The notes: generated from the sequence alone by a model not told the origin. A stretch of DNA of 64,000 nt from Aureispira sp963837355 (GCA_963837355.1 CAWIMY010000003.1:124001-188000); one strand, 5' to 3'; counted from the first letter of the stretch, positions 9,501 to 18,672 are shown. Program-made: numbers and translations.

Positions 9501-10887
9501 TCAAAAAAACCTAGATACGCGCATTGCAAGTCTAGAAAAAGAAATTGGCTTGTCTAGTAAGGACTTACGAGAAATATACGATAAGAATAACCGAAATTTA
9601 AACTTTGTAGACCTCAAGCGCTTGCTGTACAACATGGGAACGCCTGTCGATTCTACGATGGCTATCGACTTTTTATTGGTGCCCGAAATGACTGCGCAAG
9701 GTTTTCGCCAACAAGTTTATTATGCGGCTATCGTAATTCCGCGACATCCCTACCCACACTTTGTACGCTTGGCCACCCAAGAAGAGCTGGCCGATGTCTT
9801 GGCTGCGGAGGTCACGCCCCACGGCTCTAATTACATTAGTGACAATCGAGAAAGCCGCTACTTGTACGAGCTCGTATGGGAGCCGTTGTTGCCCTATATT
9901 AACAAGGCGACCGATTTGCACCTCTGCCCTACTGGAATTTTAAGTAGAATTGCTTTTGGAACGTTGAGAACGGGCGATTATAGTAATAGCCGCATTATGG
10001 ATCGCTGGTCGATTCACTATTATGGTGCCTTACGGGATTTATTGCATCTAAAAGCGGATAAAGGAGCCGAGGGTTCTAGCGCTGTTTTAATTGGCGGAGT
10101 AAAATTTGACTTGACCTCAGCAGAACTCAATTTTCTTGTCCGTACAGACAGTTTTGTAGAGACCAAACCTTCGGCAGCGCTACTTCCTGTAGACGGAACA
10201 CGAGGGCAAGATTTCAATTATTTACAAGGTACTTTGACGGAAGTAGAGGCCATCAGTCAATTGTTTCCAAATGATTGGGTGGTTAAATTATTAAGTGGAA
10301 GCCTTGCGACCGAGGAAAATTTAACAGATATTGCCAATGAAGCACCCGATATTTTGCACATCGCTACCCACGGCTATTTTTTTCCTACGCCTCCTAAGAA
10401 ACGAGCGGCCAGTAATAACGTATCGCTCAGAAAAGGTAAGAAAGGAATGGAAGATAACATTGCCGCTTCTTATAATCCTCTATTGCGTTCTGGGCTGGCG
10501 CTGGCAGGTATTAACCGCGTTTGGAAAGGCGGCGCGTCTATTGAAGGCTTAGAGGATGGCATTTTGACTGCTTTGGAGGTCTCTAACTTAGACTTATTTA
10601 ACACCAAATTAGTCGTGCTATCTGCCTGTGAAACAGGTCGAGGAGATATTGACAATACCGAAGGAATTATGGGTCTACGTCGCGCTTTTAAAACGGCGGG
10701 GGCGCAACAATTGATCATTAGCCTTTGGAAAGTCCCCGATGCACAAACTGCGGAGTTAATGCAATTATTTTACCAGCGTTATTTGTCGGGAACCTCGGCA
10801 CACGAAGCCTTTGAATTTGCCCAACAGGAAATGAGTAAACGCTATAGCAACCCTTATTATTGGGCCGCTTTTTTATTGATAGAATGA
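6508..10887 (+). CDS. Exported TPR-CHAT domain (caspase-like) protein
   Basis: This 1459-residue protein begins with a signal peptide (MKVFLLLFLLFVPIYC, cleavage near QSQT). About 1000 helical residues with TPR-like A/Y/W-rich repeats follow. The last 400 residues are a CHAT domain: HIATHG puts the presumed catalytic His at about residue 1288, and LSACETGRGD puts the catalytic Cys at about 1374. CHAT is a caspase/separase-clan cysteine protease fold. Both dyad residues are present, so an active protease is plausible. The signal peptide places it in the periplasm or outside the cell, unlike CHAT proteases of cytoplasmic defence systems. It has its own promoter, and the next exported gene starts 75 nt downstream, probably in the same operon. 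The substrate is unknown. Confidence 0.85.
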   Translation: MKVFLLLFLLFVPIYCIQSQTPTPSTDTLSILAAQQQLEKAEILYSKESLNYAKMAVDLGAPYFDRYSLAWDWKAIVFQAVRVIREKDGANSTLYKWALRRLGYPANIIVDSQLALEEAEKTKVDNPALYAKRLIEQARTLFKTQEKTCIEVTIEAVTLIESLPPTDKNRLSTYAEQQLAPFMLNLAQAKIALDGAQQHDSLKLAALKWQFAAAAIEHDQNYYHKYAYDSVYYHLNQALLLYETLLGQESDAYQTTYNTFSPAMLRYHVLERPFLEQLQQHQTNNDDFIVLLRSLLFALEEDGVPPYEAMQVFEWVLNDIRTHHGVADPYYRIVTTMKNNWDLDDAEREIAIQKNLTAAYLEEYGRESLLYLESMVKLGNLYAEDGDDVLAEVAFHQAFDQLELLDEQGVAAPQGEQDILQYYWSKVLPTWRAVLIKEHNLYVIQELYGLQSAEYWKAYFELSYVHHEQNILRRERGAKYLEKGLKIVPNDYLNVALEGISAILRLDPEFNIIPIVDLLPKRVEIPALEELLLFPMDSMRREYGVNSVAVAELMEVLADAYFYDTTQAIHATIALERYQAILELYDRLGEQDEYEELLDKMTRNLTRFSPWTVEQVNTLFEDLLGKIKQDMGELERYYLTSVERYANWLYDSEQLIASEQYFEQIVAYFEKDDYYLKLEGVYKKDKEWYLRTLDVLAQIYRKTGRYYKAKATYKKLWELAPALSSSREETLWIAIRSANDIGDLSYRLNDYEKAMKAFNTTLAILEKAKKVTPLFDPYQNARAAKIYVSTLHGKGRLLFESKQEEEARVYYQEALDLVNAAQSPIALKEVGYLLTALAALAVYDYEDEKAAQYYTHALQYIKGKEERSIAHLAFAKYYQTIGQDSLAEPHLSAALSTDLKRVQDNYTALSEQERLLFLQPISKRFDIFLEFAVRQQDPDLLLQAFNSHLIIKGLSLETSNNLQSVCNVTQNTVLRKKCLEMQSLRKELSGATDLPMDVQKNLDTRIASLEKEIGLSSKDLREIYDKNNRNLNFVDLKRLLYNMGTPVDSTMAIDFLLVPEMTAQGFRQQVYYAAIVIPRHPYPHFVRLATQEELADVLAAEVTPHGSNYISDNRESRYLYELVWEPLLPYINKATDLHLCPTGILSRIAFGTLRTGDYSNSRIMDRWSIHYYGALRDLLHLKADKGAEGSSAVLIGGVKFDLTSAELNFLVRTDSFVETKPSAALLPVDGTRGQDFNYLQGTLTEVEAISQLFPNDWVVKLLSGSLATEENLTDIANEAPDILHIATHGYFFPTPPKKRAASNNVSLRKGKKGMEDNIAASYNPLLRSGLALAGINRVWKGGASIEGLEDGILTALEVSNLDLFNTKLVVLSACETGRGDIDNTEGIMGLRRAFKTAGAQQLIISLWKVPDAQTAELMQLFYQRYLSGTSAHEAFEFAQQEMSKRYSNPYYWAAFLLIE

Positions 10888-10962
10888 TCCCTTTTTGGGA
10901 GCGGGCAGCAGTACCTTGCTCTATATATTTTTTAATGAACAGTTTCAATTTCACTAAACACT

Positions 10963-13011
10963 ATGACCAAACAATTATTCCTTTTTTGTGTAGGAGCATT
11001 CCTCTTGTTGCAAGCCAACGCCACTCAAGCACAAGCGATTCACAGCGCATTTGAGCTGCGTACCTATCTTAACAGCGACGCTACCTTGGAAGAAGGAGAC
11101 TCCCCAGAACGTGTACAACAATTTTACGAATTACTAGCTAGCCATTTGCTGGCAACTAGAGATCTTCAAACAGGTGGCCAGACGCTTAGCCACCAAGCAA
11201 TCTTAGACGCTTATAAAGAAAATCCGTTTATCGCGCCTTTTTTGAGTGAGGAGTTAATGAAAGGGTTGACGAGCAACAATGTTGTTGACTTGACCAAAGT
11301 GCGGGCTCAAGCGCGTGGTAGCTTAGATGCTGTGGGTACTGGTTTGGGCTTACCAGGTTCTACTTTTTTATTAGGGTTGACCGATTTTTTAGTAGGCCGT
11401 ACTAAACAAGAGCTCAACATTGCTTTTTTTATAGAATTGCGCAAAGCCCTCAACAACTCCGAGGAAATGCGTTTTCTATTTCCAACGACTAAAAATGTCC
11501 TCTTAGAAATAGACGATAATATTTATCAATTTAAAGCTTTTTGGGAATTACTCCGCGAATCTTTTTTGATGGATTTAGACAATCTGGTGTACAACTTGGA
11601 TGACTATGTACAGTTTTCAGAGCGGATCAAAGATCCCCTTGCCCGCCACTTAATGAGCGATTTGTTCAAAGTGACGGAGTTGATTTACGAGGAGACCACG
11701 CCTGCTAATGTCATCACCTACTTGGCCGAAGATTCGTACTTACAAGTCTTAGATTCTACCGATGACCGTACAGGATACTTGGTTCATTTACAAGACCACC
11801 TGAAAGTATTGGGGGTCATTTCTAAGTCTTTGGAGAAAAAAGAAGGCAGTGGTTATTGGGTCGACCCTCAGCGCATCGTAGAATTATTGCGCGACCCTGT
11901 TACGGCTGTATTTTACCTAGGATTCTTATACGAAGAAGGAAAAACCCTAAACATTGGTAACCAATCTTTAGCACAACATTTATCGGTCTTAGTAGACAAT
12001 AGAGACCGCATCCGCCAGTTGCTCAACACCTTTAAATTGTTTCTAAACGAAGCAAGTAAACTAGAGCGTTTGGCCGATTATATTCGTACAGAAAACAATA
12101 GCAACCGCCGCAGCCGCACTGCCGTCCCTCTTACGCCTGCACAAATAGAAGCGGAGCATCAGAATTACTTCAAGTTCACGGAGGGCATTTGCGAATTGTT
12201 TACCTATGCCAATGCTTTCAAAATACAGTTGATGGGGCCTAGTGCCCTCGATACAGTCGTGACACGTTATTTGAGCATTGCTAGTGATTTGAATACCATT
12301 ACGCTAGAAATTAAGCGCCAGCAGTACACTTCTGCTCTTGTTCATTCCCTCTTTGTTATAGAAAAATTATTACCACAGGATAGCTTCCAATGCGAGCGCC
12401 AAGTTTTACTTAAATACGGTACCTTCATTGCTACTGCAGTAGGAGCCAAAACTCCCGAAGAGGTATCTAATGTGATCGCGGCTTTTGCCTTGCCTCCTGG
12501 CAGTTCAGCTATGAAAAAATATGCTAAATTTAGTATTGCCCTCAACGCCTTTGTCGGCCTTTCGGCAGGACAAGAAATTTTAAATCAAGGTCTTGGCTCT
12601 AATCCCTACTACGCCGTCGCTACCCCGATTGGTGTCAGCTTTAATATGGGCTTCAACAATTATGGTTCTGTAGGTGTTTTAGCTTCGCTGATTGACGTTG
12701 GAGCGTTGACCTCCTTGCGTTTTCAAGATAACTCTACCAGTGATTTGCCTGACTTAAAATTGGAAAACGTGTTTGCACCAGGGGCATATTTGGTATATGC
12801 CTTACCGAAATACCCTATCGCAGTGGGCTTTGGTGCACAACTAGGCCCCAATTTGCGGAGTGTGACGGATAATAACCTCAATGTAGTGCAAGCTAGTGGC
12901 TGGCGCTGGGGAGCCTTTTTAGCAGTTGATATTCCTATTGTGAGTTTTTACAACAGTGCGAGTCGCTACAAGGCTTGTCCTAAAAACAGAAAGAAGAAAA
13001 AGAAGAGCTAG
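10963..13011 (+). CDS. Exported protein of unknown function with a possible outer-membrane C-terminal domain
   Basis: I do not recognise this 682-residue family. It has a signal peptide (MTKQLFLFCVGAFLLLQANA, cleavage near QAQA). The middle, roughly residues 30-520, is mainly helical and charged. The last 150 residues contain Gly- and aromatic-rich beta-like stretches (YYAVATPIGVSFNMGF, YPIAVGFGAQLG, WGAFLAVDIPIVSF), resembling short barrel strands. It ends in a lysine-rich tail. It starts 75 nt after the TPR-CHAT gene with no terminator between them, so the two are likely co-transcribed and may work together. An envelope location is inferred from the signal peptide and strand-like C-terminus. 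Confidence 0.6.
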   Translation: MTKQLFLFCVGAFLLLQANATQAQAIHSAFELRTYLNSDATLEEGDSPERVQQFYELLASHLLATRDLQTGGQTLSHQAILDAYKENPFIAPFLSEELMKGLTSNNVVDLTKVRAQARGSLDAVGTGLGLPGSTFLLGLTDFLVGRTKQELNIAFFIELRKALNNSEEMRFLFPTTKNVLLEIDDNIYQFKAFWELLRESFLMDLDNLVYNLDDYVQFSERIKDPLARHLMSDLFKVTELIYEETTPANVITYLAEDSYLQVLDSTDDRTGYLVHLQDHLKVLGVISKSLEKKEGSGYWVDPQRIVELLRDPVTAVFYLGFLYEEGKTLNIGNQSLAQHLSVLVDNRDRIRQLLNTFKLFLNEASKLERLADYIRTENNSNRRSRTAVPLTPAQIEAEHQNYFKFTEGICELFTYANAFKIQLMGPSALDTVVTRYLSIASDLNTITLEIKRQQYTSALVHSLFVIEKLLPQDSFQCERQVLLKYGTFIATAVGAKTPEEVSNVIAAFALPPGSSAMKKYAKFSIALNAFVGLSAGQEILNQGLGSNPYYAVATPIGVSFNMGFNNYGSVGVLASLIDVGALTSLRFQDNSTSDLPDLKLENVFAPGAYLVYALPKYPIAVGFGAQLGPNLRSVTDNNLNVVQASGWRWGAFLAVDIPIVSFYNSASRYKACPKNRKKKKKS

Positions 13012-13041
13012 CGAGTGGGTAGTCGTTATTGATAAAGAAAT

Positions 13042-13074
13042 AAATGGAGCGGTAGACAACTTATCGCTCCATTT
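13042..13074 (+). terminator. Hairpin at the end of the TPR-CHAT operon
   Basis: A 10-bp perfect inverted repeat (AAATGGAGCG / CGCTCCATTT) lies 31 nt after the stop. It lacks a clear T-run, so it may be a weak terminator or an RNA-end stabiliser. Confidence 0.45.
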
Positions 13075-13235
13075 AACGTACAGTATAGCCAAACAGGGTG
13101 TATTACAACAATTTTCTTAGTCGTATTGAAAAAATTAAAGCCCTATCCTTAAGAAGCGTTGCCCTATCATCAGGTTAAGTATCTTTTATAACGCAGCAGG
13201 GGTACATTGCTCTGTTGTTAAATTTTTTGTTGGTT

Positions 13236-13838
13236 ATGAATGAAAAAACAGCGTCCTCACTACAAGTAGTTGGTTATGCTAGTTTTGCGAAGCGTTTTTA
13301 CGCTTTCTTACTCGATTGTTTTATTTTTTTGCCGTTGAATATGTGGTCTCAGTATAACTTTTTCAACGACAAAAGCTTTGTCATCGTCTTTGTGATTGCC
13401 TTGGCTTGGTGGATTTATAAGCCGTTGATGGATTGGAAGTTTGGGGGCACTTTTGGAAAACTGATTATGAAGATTCGGGTGGTAGACACTTCAGGCAAAG
13501 GCATTAGTTTCAATCAAGCCCTTTTGCGCTTTGCTCCCTATTTTGCGATTAGTTTGAGCACCTTATTTTCTACCTATATTCTCTTGCAATCGCCAGAATT
13601 TGCCGCGATTACGACTTTAGAGGAGTTACAGAATTTTGAAGCGCAAGGAACAAATGGACTGGGCTTGACCATTACCTATTTTATTTATATTTTCTCCGTT
13701 TCTACCATTTTTACCGATGTTCAAAAGCAAGCGCTACACGATAAAATGGCGCAGTGCTACTGTGTACAAATTCAACCCTTATCAGGCGAAGAAGAAACAC
13801 CGCTAGACGAAGAAACATCCGAACAAATTTTCCATTAA
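13236..13838 (+). CDS. RDD family integral membrane protein
   Basis: The 200-residue protein has the features of the RDD family: an N-terminal KRFYAFLLDCFIFLPLN segment with the Arg and Asp of the family name, a second hydrophobic segment (VIVFVIALAWWIYKPLMDW), the conserved GGTFGKLIMKIRVVD turn, and two further membrane segments ending in a DKMAQC-like motif. The frame is open from a TTG at 13215, but the ATG at 13236 starts the conserved region and is preferred. RDD proteins are inner-membrane proteins, some of which act as ion exchangers. No specific function can be assigned. The helicase gene starts 24 nt downstream, so the two may be co-transcribed. Confidence 0.8.
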   Translation: MNEKTASSLQVVGYASFAKRFYAFLLDCFIFLPLNMWSQYNFFNDKSFVIVFVIALAWWIYKPLMDWKFGGTFGKLIMKIRVVDTSGKGISFNQALLRFAPYFAISLSTLFSTYILLQSPEFAAITTLEELQNFEAQGTNGLGLTITYFIYIFSVSTIFTDVQKQALHDKMAQCYCVQIQPLSGEEETPLDEETSEQIFH

Positions 13839-13862
13839 TTACCCCCTTTTGACCTTCGTATC

Positions 13863-15572
13863 ATGCAACAATCCACAGCTTTAGCCCTTCTCAAAGCAGG
13901 TAGAAATGTTTTTTTGACGGGTTCCGCAGGCGCGGGCAAGACCTATGTCTTGCAGCAGTACATTGACTACCTCAAAAAACGCAAAGTTGTGTTAGCCGTA
14001 ACGGCCTCTACGGGCATTGCTGCCACCCACCTCAAAGGCATGACGGTACACGCTTGGTCGGGCATTGGCTTACGCCAAAAAATATCCGAAGAAGAACTGG
14101 CCGCTATGAAAAGCAAAAAGTACTTGCGGGAACAAATCGAAAGTGTCAAGGTCTTAATCATTGATGAAATTTCGATGCTGCATAAGCAGCAACTGGAGTT
14201 AGTCGATCAAGTGTTGCAGTATTTTAAGAAAAACCAATATGCCTTTGGAGGGATTCAAGTCGTCTTTTCAGGAGACTTTTTTCAATTGCCGCCTGTAGGC
14301 TTTCCAGGAGAAGCCAAGCGCGATAAATTTGCCTTTATGTCGCCCGCTTGGGTCGATGCCAAGCTCCATATCTGCTACCTCACCGAGCAGCACCGCCAAG
14401 AAATAGGCGCTCTACAACACATTCTCAACGACATTCGATCAGGCAAGGTGTCACCGAGTAACCGCGCTTTATTGGAACAAGCCAAGCACCACCGCTTCGA
14501 AGCAGGCGAAATTCCCCCTACCCTTTATAGCCACAACCACGATGTCAACCGCACGAACAATGCTCACTTACGTGCCCTAGAAGGAGAAACGTTTACCTTT
14601 GAAGCCAAAACCAAGGGAAGTAAGCGCTTGAGCGCCATGTTAAAAAAAGCCGTACAAGCCGATGAATTGTTGTACTTAAAAAAGACGGCCAAGGTGATTT
14701 TTGTCAAAAATAACCCCGATCAACACTATATGAATGGTACGTTGGGCGAGGTGTTGTCGTTTGAAGAAGAGAAAGGCTTGCCCGTTGTTCGGCTGCGCGA
14801 TGGCAGCCAACTCGTCGTAGAACCAGTAGACTGGACGGTAGAAGATGAGACAGGGCACGTGCTGGCTTCTTACCAACAATTGCCCTTGCGACTAGCGTGG
14901 GCGATTACTGTGCATAAAAGTCAAGGGATGACGCTAGAACAAGCAAAAGCCGACTTGCGCCGCTGTTTTGAGAAAGGACAAGGTTATGTGGCGCTTTCGC
15001 GCTTGCAAAGTTTGGAGGGCTTGCAGTTGGTGGGCTTCAATGAGTTAGCCTTGCAAGTAGATGCCTTAGCCCTCAAAGCCGATCACCGCTTTCAGGAGCT
15101 TTCGAAAGAACTCGTTCAAAAAACCGATGCCGAAGTACTCCAAGCGTTAGAAAAACGGGCAGTCGTATTTATTCGCCATTGCGGAGGCATCACTGATCCC
15201 GAGGCCATTGAGCGGTACAACAAAAAATTAAAAGAGAAAAAACAGAAAAAAGAAGCCACCCACCTTATTACCAAGCGCTTGATTGAAGCGGGCAATAGCT
15301 TAGAAGCCATTGCCAAAGAACGTGGCCTCACGGTAGGCACCGTCATGAACCACGTCGCTAAGTTGCACGGATTATTTCCGAAACTCGATTTTTCGGCTTA
15401 TCGTCCCGAGGAGAGCATTGTACAAGCCGTTAACAACGCCAAGACACAACTGCTACAAAAAGATCCTTCTTTGCTGCGTCCCGACGGGTCTATTTCCTCT
15501 AAGTTACTGCACGACCATTTAGACGGAAAGGTAGATTATACGACTATTAAAATGGCCTTGTTATTTGTATAA
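13863..15572 (+). CDS. Pif1/RecD-like superfamily 1 DNA helicase with C-terminal HTH domain
   Basis: The 569-residue protein carries an SF1B helicase core. Walker A GSAGAGKT is at residues 20-27, Walker B is IIDEISMLH, motif III is FSGDFFQLPPVG, and the late motifs include WAITVHKSQGMTL and GYVALSRLQSLEGL. This is the Pif1-like arrangement common in Bacteroidota. After the core, from about residue 430, there is a Lys-rich linker and a helix-turn-helix region (NSLEAIAKERGLTVGTV) of the type found at the end of RecQ-like and Pif1-like helicases. The likely role is ATP-dependent 5'-3' unwinding in repair or replication. It is bounded downstream by a bidirectional terminator. Confidence 0.88.
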   Translation: MQQSTALALLKAGRNVFLTGSAGAGKTYVLQQYIDYLKKRKVVLAVTASTGIAATHLKGMTVHAWSGIGLRQKISEEELAAMKSKKYLREQIESVKVLIIDEISMLHKQQLELVDQVLQYFKKNQYAFGGIQVVFSGDFFQLPPVGFPGEAKRDKFAFMSPAWVDAKLHICYLTEQHRQEIGALQHILNDIRSGKVSPSNRALLEQAKHHRFEAGEIPPTLYSHNHDVNRTNNAHLRALEGETFTFEAKTKGSKRLSAMLKKAVQADELLYLKKTAKVIFVKNNPDQHYMNGTLGEVLSFEEEKGLPVVRLRDGSQLVVEPVDWTVEDETGHVLASYQQLPLRLAWAITVHKSQGMTLEQAKADLRRCFEKGQGYVALSRLQSLEGLQLVGFNELALQVDALALKADHRFQELSKELVQKTDAEVLQALEKRAVVFIRHCGGITDPEAIERYNKKLKEKKQKKEATHLITKRLIEAGNSLEAIAKERGLTVGTVMNHVAKLHGLFPKLDFSAYRPEESIVQAVNNAKTQLLQKDPSLLRPDGSISSKLLHDHLDGKVDYTTIKMALLFV

Positions 15573-15584
15573 ACAGCCCTTATA

Positions 15585-15626
15585 TTTTATAGGGATGCCC
15601 CCATTTAGAAGCATCCCTATAAAAAA
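15585..15626. terminator. Bidirectional terminator between convergent genes
   Basis: A near-perfect inverted repeat (TTTTATAGGGATGC / GCATCCCTATAAAA) with T-runs on both strands sits between the helicase gene and the minus-strand protease gene. Confidence 0.85.
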
Positions 15627-15670
15627 CAAGCAAAGTATTCTTATACAAAGCGATTGCCAAAGAATAACCT

Positions 15671-17980
15671 CTATTGCTTGATGATCTTTTTAGTTATTAT
15701 CTGGTTGCCTACTTTTAGACAAACCACATATAACCCTGCTCCGTACGTCGATAAATCTAGTTCCAGTAATTCTTGACGAACACCACGCAACTGCTGCTGC
15801 TGTAGCTCCTGCCCTGTGGCATTGTATAAAGAGACCAGCACGTCAGAAGTTTTTGGCAGCGCCAATTCCACAGCAACTTGATCCTGTGTAGGATTGGGAA
15901 AAACCGCAATGCTGTTATTGAGGTTGATTTCCTCCACTCCAAGTCCTATGACACAGAAGAAATGCACGGCACTCGCTCCAAAATCACCATTCACGGCGTT
16001 CATGCGTACCAATTCGTTGCCATTTCCATCGCGCAGCCAGTAATCGCCAATACGGCCGCAAATACCACTGCTGCCATCTAGCCCATCACCATAACTGTCC
16101 CTAATTGTAAATTTATAACAGCCTTCTGCTAAACAAAATTCTTCTCGCGTAGTATCTACACTACTAAAGTTATCATTATAAGGGCCTCCACTATACAACA
16201 ATGCCCCCGTAGCAGAATCTTCTAAGGTCCAGCTAATTTCTGAGCCGTAGCAATCCAGTGCCAACGAATAATTTACGGCAGCACCAGTGGCAATAACGGT
16301 AAATGGTTGACTAGCACTGTTATTGGTACTGTTGGAATCAATTCCATTATTGGGTGCATTGGTCGCCACATTAAAAGTATGGGCACCTCCTCCCACTATA
16401 ATCGAAGGCAGGACAATAAAAGTACTGTTTTGACTAGGCAAGGTTCCTGTCCAATTATACGTGGCATTAGGGCCACCATCAATGTTGTATAAAATTTCTA
16501 CATTGGTCAAGGCAGTCGTTCCATAATTGCGCAAGCTAACGATGGGTTCAATGGTATTGGTATTACAATAAGAATTGCTAATGTTTTGAATTTGTAACAC
16601 CCCTGCATCTAACGCCAAGGACGCTCCATTGGGGCTATATCCTCCTTGTGTCATTACATTACTCCCAGTAGGATCTAACCAATCCTTCAAACGGCGGTTG
16701 GCAGCCACGCCATCCCAAGACACGTCAAATCGACCGTAATTATCATCCAATCCATTATCATTGACTCCCGTACAAGCCGCGCCGCCACCATAAAGTTGGC
16801 CAACGATTAACTGGTTTTGATTGAACAAGGGGGAGCCTGAAGAAGCAGGCTCTGTCACTCCCAAATCCCAATCGGTCACCTCCCAAACCGATGCCGCACC
16901 AAATGCAGCAGCTACCGCAGGGTCATTATCTCGGCAAATTTTCTTTACATCGCCTCTAGGGTGATGAATTCCCGTTGTTTGGGTAGCAGGAGTAGTGCTT
17001 CTATCCCAACCTGCATAATAAATTGCCCCACTAGGAATGGTATTGAGTTCCATCAAGGAGAAGTCTGATCCTGCATTGCTTGCTCTTAGCGTAGCGCCGT
17101 TGACTTCATTAAAAGGGCCTGTTGGTGCCTGACTCAAGGTCGTTTGGGCACAACTTGGTACAGGACTATCCCAGTTGAAACGAAATACCCAGCTGTTGAG
17201 TCCTGTTGTTCCACAGTGATTCGCCGATAAAAAATAAGGCGTTCCATCGTTGCTGGTGTTGTTCACCAAAGCACCTGTGCAAACTCCCCCTCCGTTCACC
17301 ACAATCATAGCGACTGAATTGATGGGATCTTGCCAGCCATTGCCCAAGGGGCAATTGACATCGTAATTACAAGCCCCTGCATCGTTAAGACCTTTGGCTA
17401 GGCGCTGTCTAGGATACGCAGTGATGAGGCGATAACCATGGACAACAGCGGCGATTGTTAAGGTTCCTTGTCCGCGTACCCGCTGTGGCTCATAGTATTC
17501 TACGACTAACTCCTCGCCGCTCAAAATTGTGGTTCCGAGCGCTCCTGTTGGAGTATGGTTGGCAGCAGTATAAGCGCCGCGCAATTCTTTGGTACTAGGG
17601 TTATATAAGTACAACGTAGCTCCTTTGGGTAGCCTAAAATTTTCCAGTAACAAATTCAGGGTGAGTGCATCTTTGGAGCGTATACCCAACCGCCAAATAC
17701 GGCCTCCATCGGATAAATCATTCCAAGTGCCGCTATTTTGTAGGTTGTATTGAACCAAGTGGTTAAATCCAAAACGCCAAGGTCCTGCCCAAGCAGCATC
17801 GTTCACGGCATCAATCTGTCGCTCTGCTTCGACATCAAATTTGGGCATAGTGCGCACGTCAATTTGACTGAGCACTTTTTTTTCTGTCCAACTTTTGGGA
17901 TACCCTTCGTTGGTTGTTTGTCCATTACTGTAAGGTAGAGCACAACACATTAGGACAATAGATAAGATCGCTATTTTCAT
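15671..17980 (-). CDS. T9SS-exported trypsin-fold serine protease with type A sorting domain
   Basis: The 769-residue preproprotein has a signal peptide (MKIAILSIVLMCCALPYSNG), a pro-region of about 190 residues, and a lysyl-endopeptidase-like trypsin domain. The catalytic triad is visible: His255 in FLSANHCG, Asp306 in GSDFSLMELN, and Ser383 in ASSGSPLF. Then come a CARDB-like beta domain (about residues 455-560), a domain with CYGSEISW and GDGLDGSSG motifs, and a type A T9SS tail (IAVFPNPTQDQ to KKIIKQ). It is predicted to be secreted through the outer membrane by T9SS and to digest extracellular protein. Lys specificity is suggested only by overall resemblance. It is transcribed alone, between two terminators. 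Confidence 0.88.
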   Translation of the reverse strand: MKIAILSIVLMCCALPYSNGQTTNEGYPKSWTEKKVLSQIDVRTMPKFDVEAERQIDAVNDAAWAGPWRFGFNHLVQYNLQNSGTWNDLSDGGRIWRLGIRSKDALTLNLLLENFRLPKGATLYLYNPSTKELRGAYTAANHTPTGALGTTILSGEELVVEYYEPQRVRGQGTLTIAAVVHGYRLITAYPRQRLAKGLNDAGACNYDVNCPLGNGWQDPINSVAMIVVNGGGVCTGALVNNTSNDGTPYFLSANHCGTTGLNSWVFRFNWDSPVPSCAQTTLSQAPTGPFNEVNGATLRASNAGSDFSLMELNTIPSGAIYYAGWDRSTTPATQTTGIHHPRGDVKKICRDNDPAVAAAFGAASVWEVTDWDLGVTEPASSGSPLFNQNQLIVGQLYGGGAACTGVNDNGLDDNYGRFDVSWDGVAANRRLKDWLDPTGSNVMTQGGYSPNGASLALDAGVLQIQNISNSYCNTNTIEPIVSLRNYGTTALTNVEILYNIDGGPNATYNWTGTLPSQNSTFIVLPSIIVGGGAHTFNVATNAPNNGIDSNSTNNSASQPFTVIATGAAVNYSLALDCYGSEISWTLEDSATGALLYSGGPYNDNFSSVDTTREEFCLAEGCYKFTIRDSYGDGLDGSSGICGRIGDYWLRDGNGNELVRMNAVNGDFGASAVHFFCVIGLGVEEINLNNSIAVFPNPTQDQVAVELALPKTSDVLVSLYNATGQELQQQQLRGVRQELLELDLSTYGAGLYVVCLKVGNQIITKKIIKQ

Positions 17981-18076
17981 ACGAATTACAACTTGTTGGT
18001 GAGTTAAAAGCGATTGCCCTAGTATTTTGATGAATGAAAAATAAAAGCAATCTAGTGTGGGGGTATGTAAATAACG

Positions 18077-18116
18077 AAAAAAGAGGCCAAGAATTATAAT
18101 ATTCTTAGTCTCTTTT
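18077..18116 (-). terminator. Terminator of the bactofilin-to-biotin-carrier operon
   Basis: On the minus strand an imperfect 16-bp stem (arms near AAAAGAGACTAAGAAT) is followed by six T residues. It lies about 50 nt past the biotin carrier stop. Confidence 0.7.
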
Positions 18117-18168
18117 ACAATAGAGTTATTATTAGATAAGTGCGTAGCGCCTTAATAAATTAAAGCTG

Positions 18169-18669
18169 CTAGTCTTGGAATTCTACCATGATTTGGTTTT
18201 TTTCCACAGCCGCTCCTTTATCAACATTAATGCTTTTGACGACGGCGTCTCCCTCTGCCTTGATAACATTTTCCATTTTCATAGCCTCCAAAATCAAGAC
18301 AGAGTCGCCTTTAGCAACAGTATCACCGACTTTGACCAACACCTCTAAGACCAATCCAGGCATAGGTGCCTTAATGTGGTTAAGTTTTTGGCTACTTAGC
18401 GTAGAGAAACCTAGTTTTTCTGCCAACAGATCAAACTTATTTTTGAGTCCTATATGATAGGTATTGCTTCCAATCTGTATCTGCACCGTTTTTGTAACAG
18501 GATCCGCTTCTAGCACCGTCGCTTCATAAGAACGGTTGTTGTGCAAAATATGAAAGCTGCGATCATTGATGGCAATCAAGTCCCAGTCAAAATCACTGTT
18601 CTCAAATTGGATGGTTTTTGGCTCTTGACCGTCGGGGGTGAGCTCCTCGTTAATCGTCGCTTGATACAT
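18169..18669 (-). CDS. Biotin carboxyl carrier protein subunit (acyl-CoA/pyruvate carboxylase type)
   Basis: The 166-residue protein ends in a biotinyl/lipoyl domain with the biotinylation motif EAMKMEN. Lys131 is 35 residues from the C-terminus, the classical position, and the preceding APMPGLVLEVLVKVGD is typical. The N-terminal half is a beta-rich linker as in Bacteroidota propionyl/methylmalonyl-CoA-type carboxylase carrier subunits. It should accept CO2 on biotin and pass it to a carboxyltransferase. The biotin carboxylase and transferase subunits are not in this window, so the precise substrate is unknown. It is the last gene of a minus-strand operon, only 3 nt after the preceding membrane-protein gene. 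Confidence 0.85.
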   Translation of the reverse strand: MYQATINEELTPDGQEPKTIQFENSDFDWDLIAINDRSFHILHNNRSYEATVLEADPVTKTVQIQIGSNTYHIGLKNKFDLLAEKLGFSTLSSQKLNHIKAPMPGLVLEVLVKVGDTVAKGDSVLILEAMKMENVIKAEGDAVVKSINVDKGAAVEKNQIMVEFQD

Positions 18670-18672
18670 GGG

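Noticed and set aside
6508..10887. Type III-E CRISPR-like Craspase (TPR-CHAT)
   Set aside because: There is no gRAMP/Cas7-11 gene and no array, and the protein has a signal peptide, so it is not the cytoplasmic CRISPR partner.
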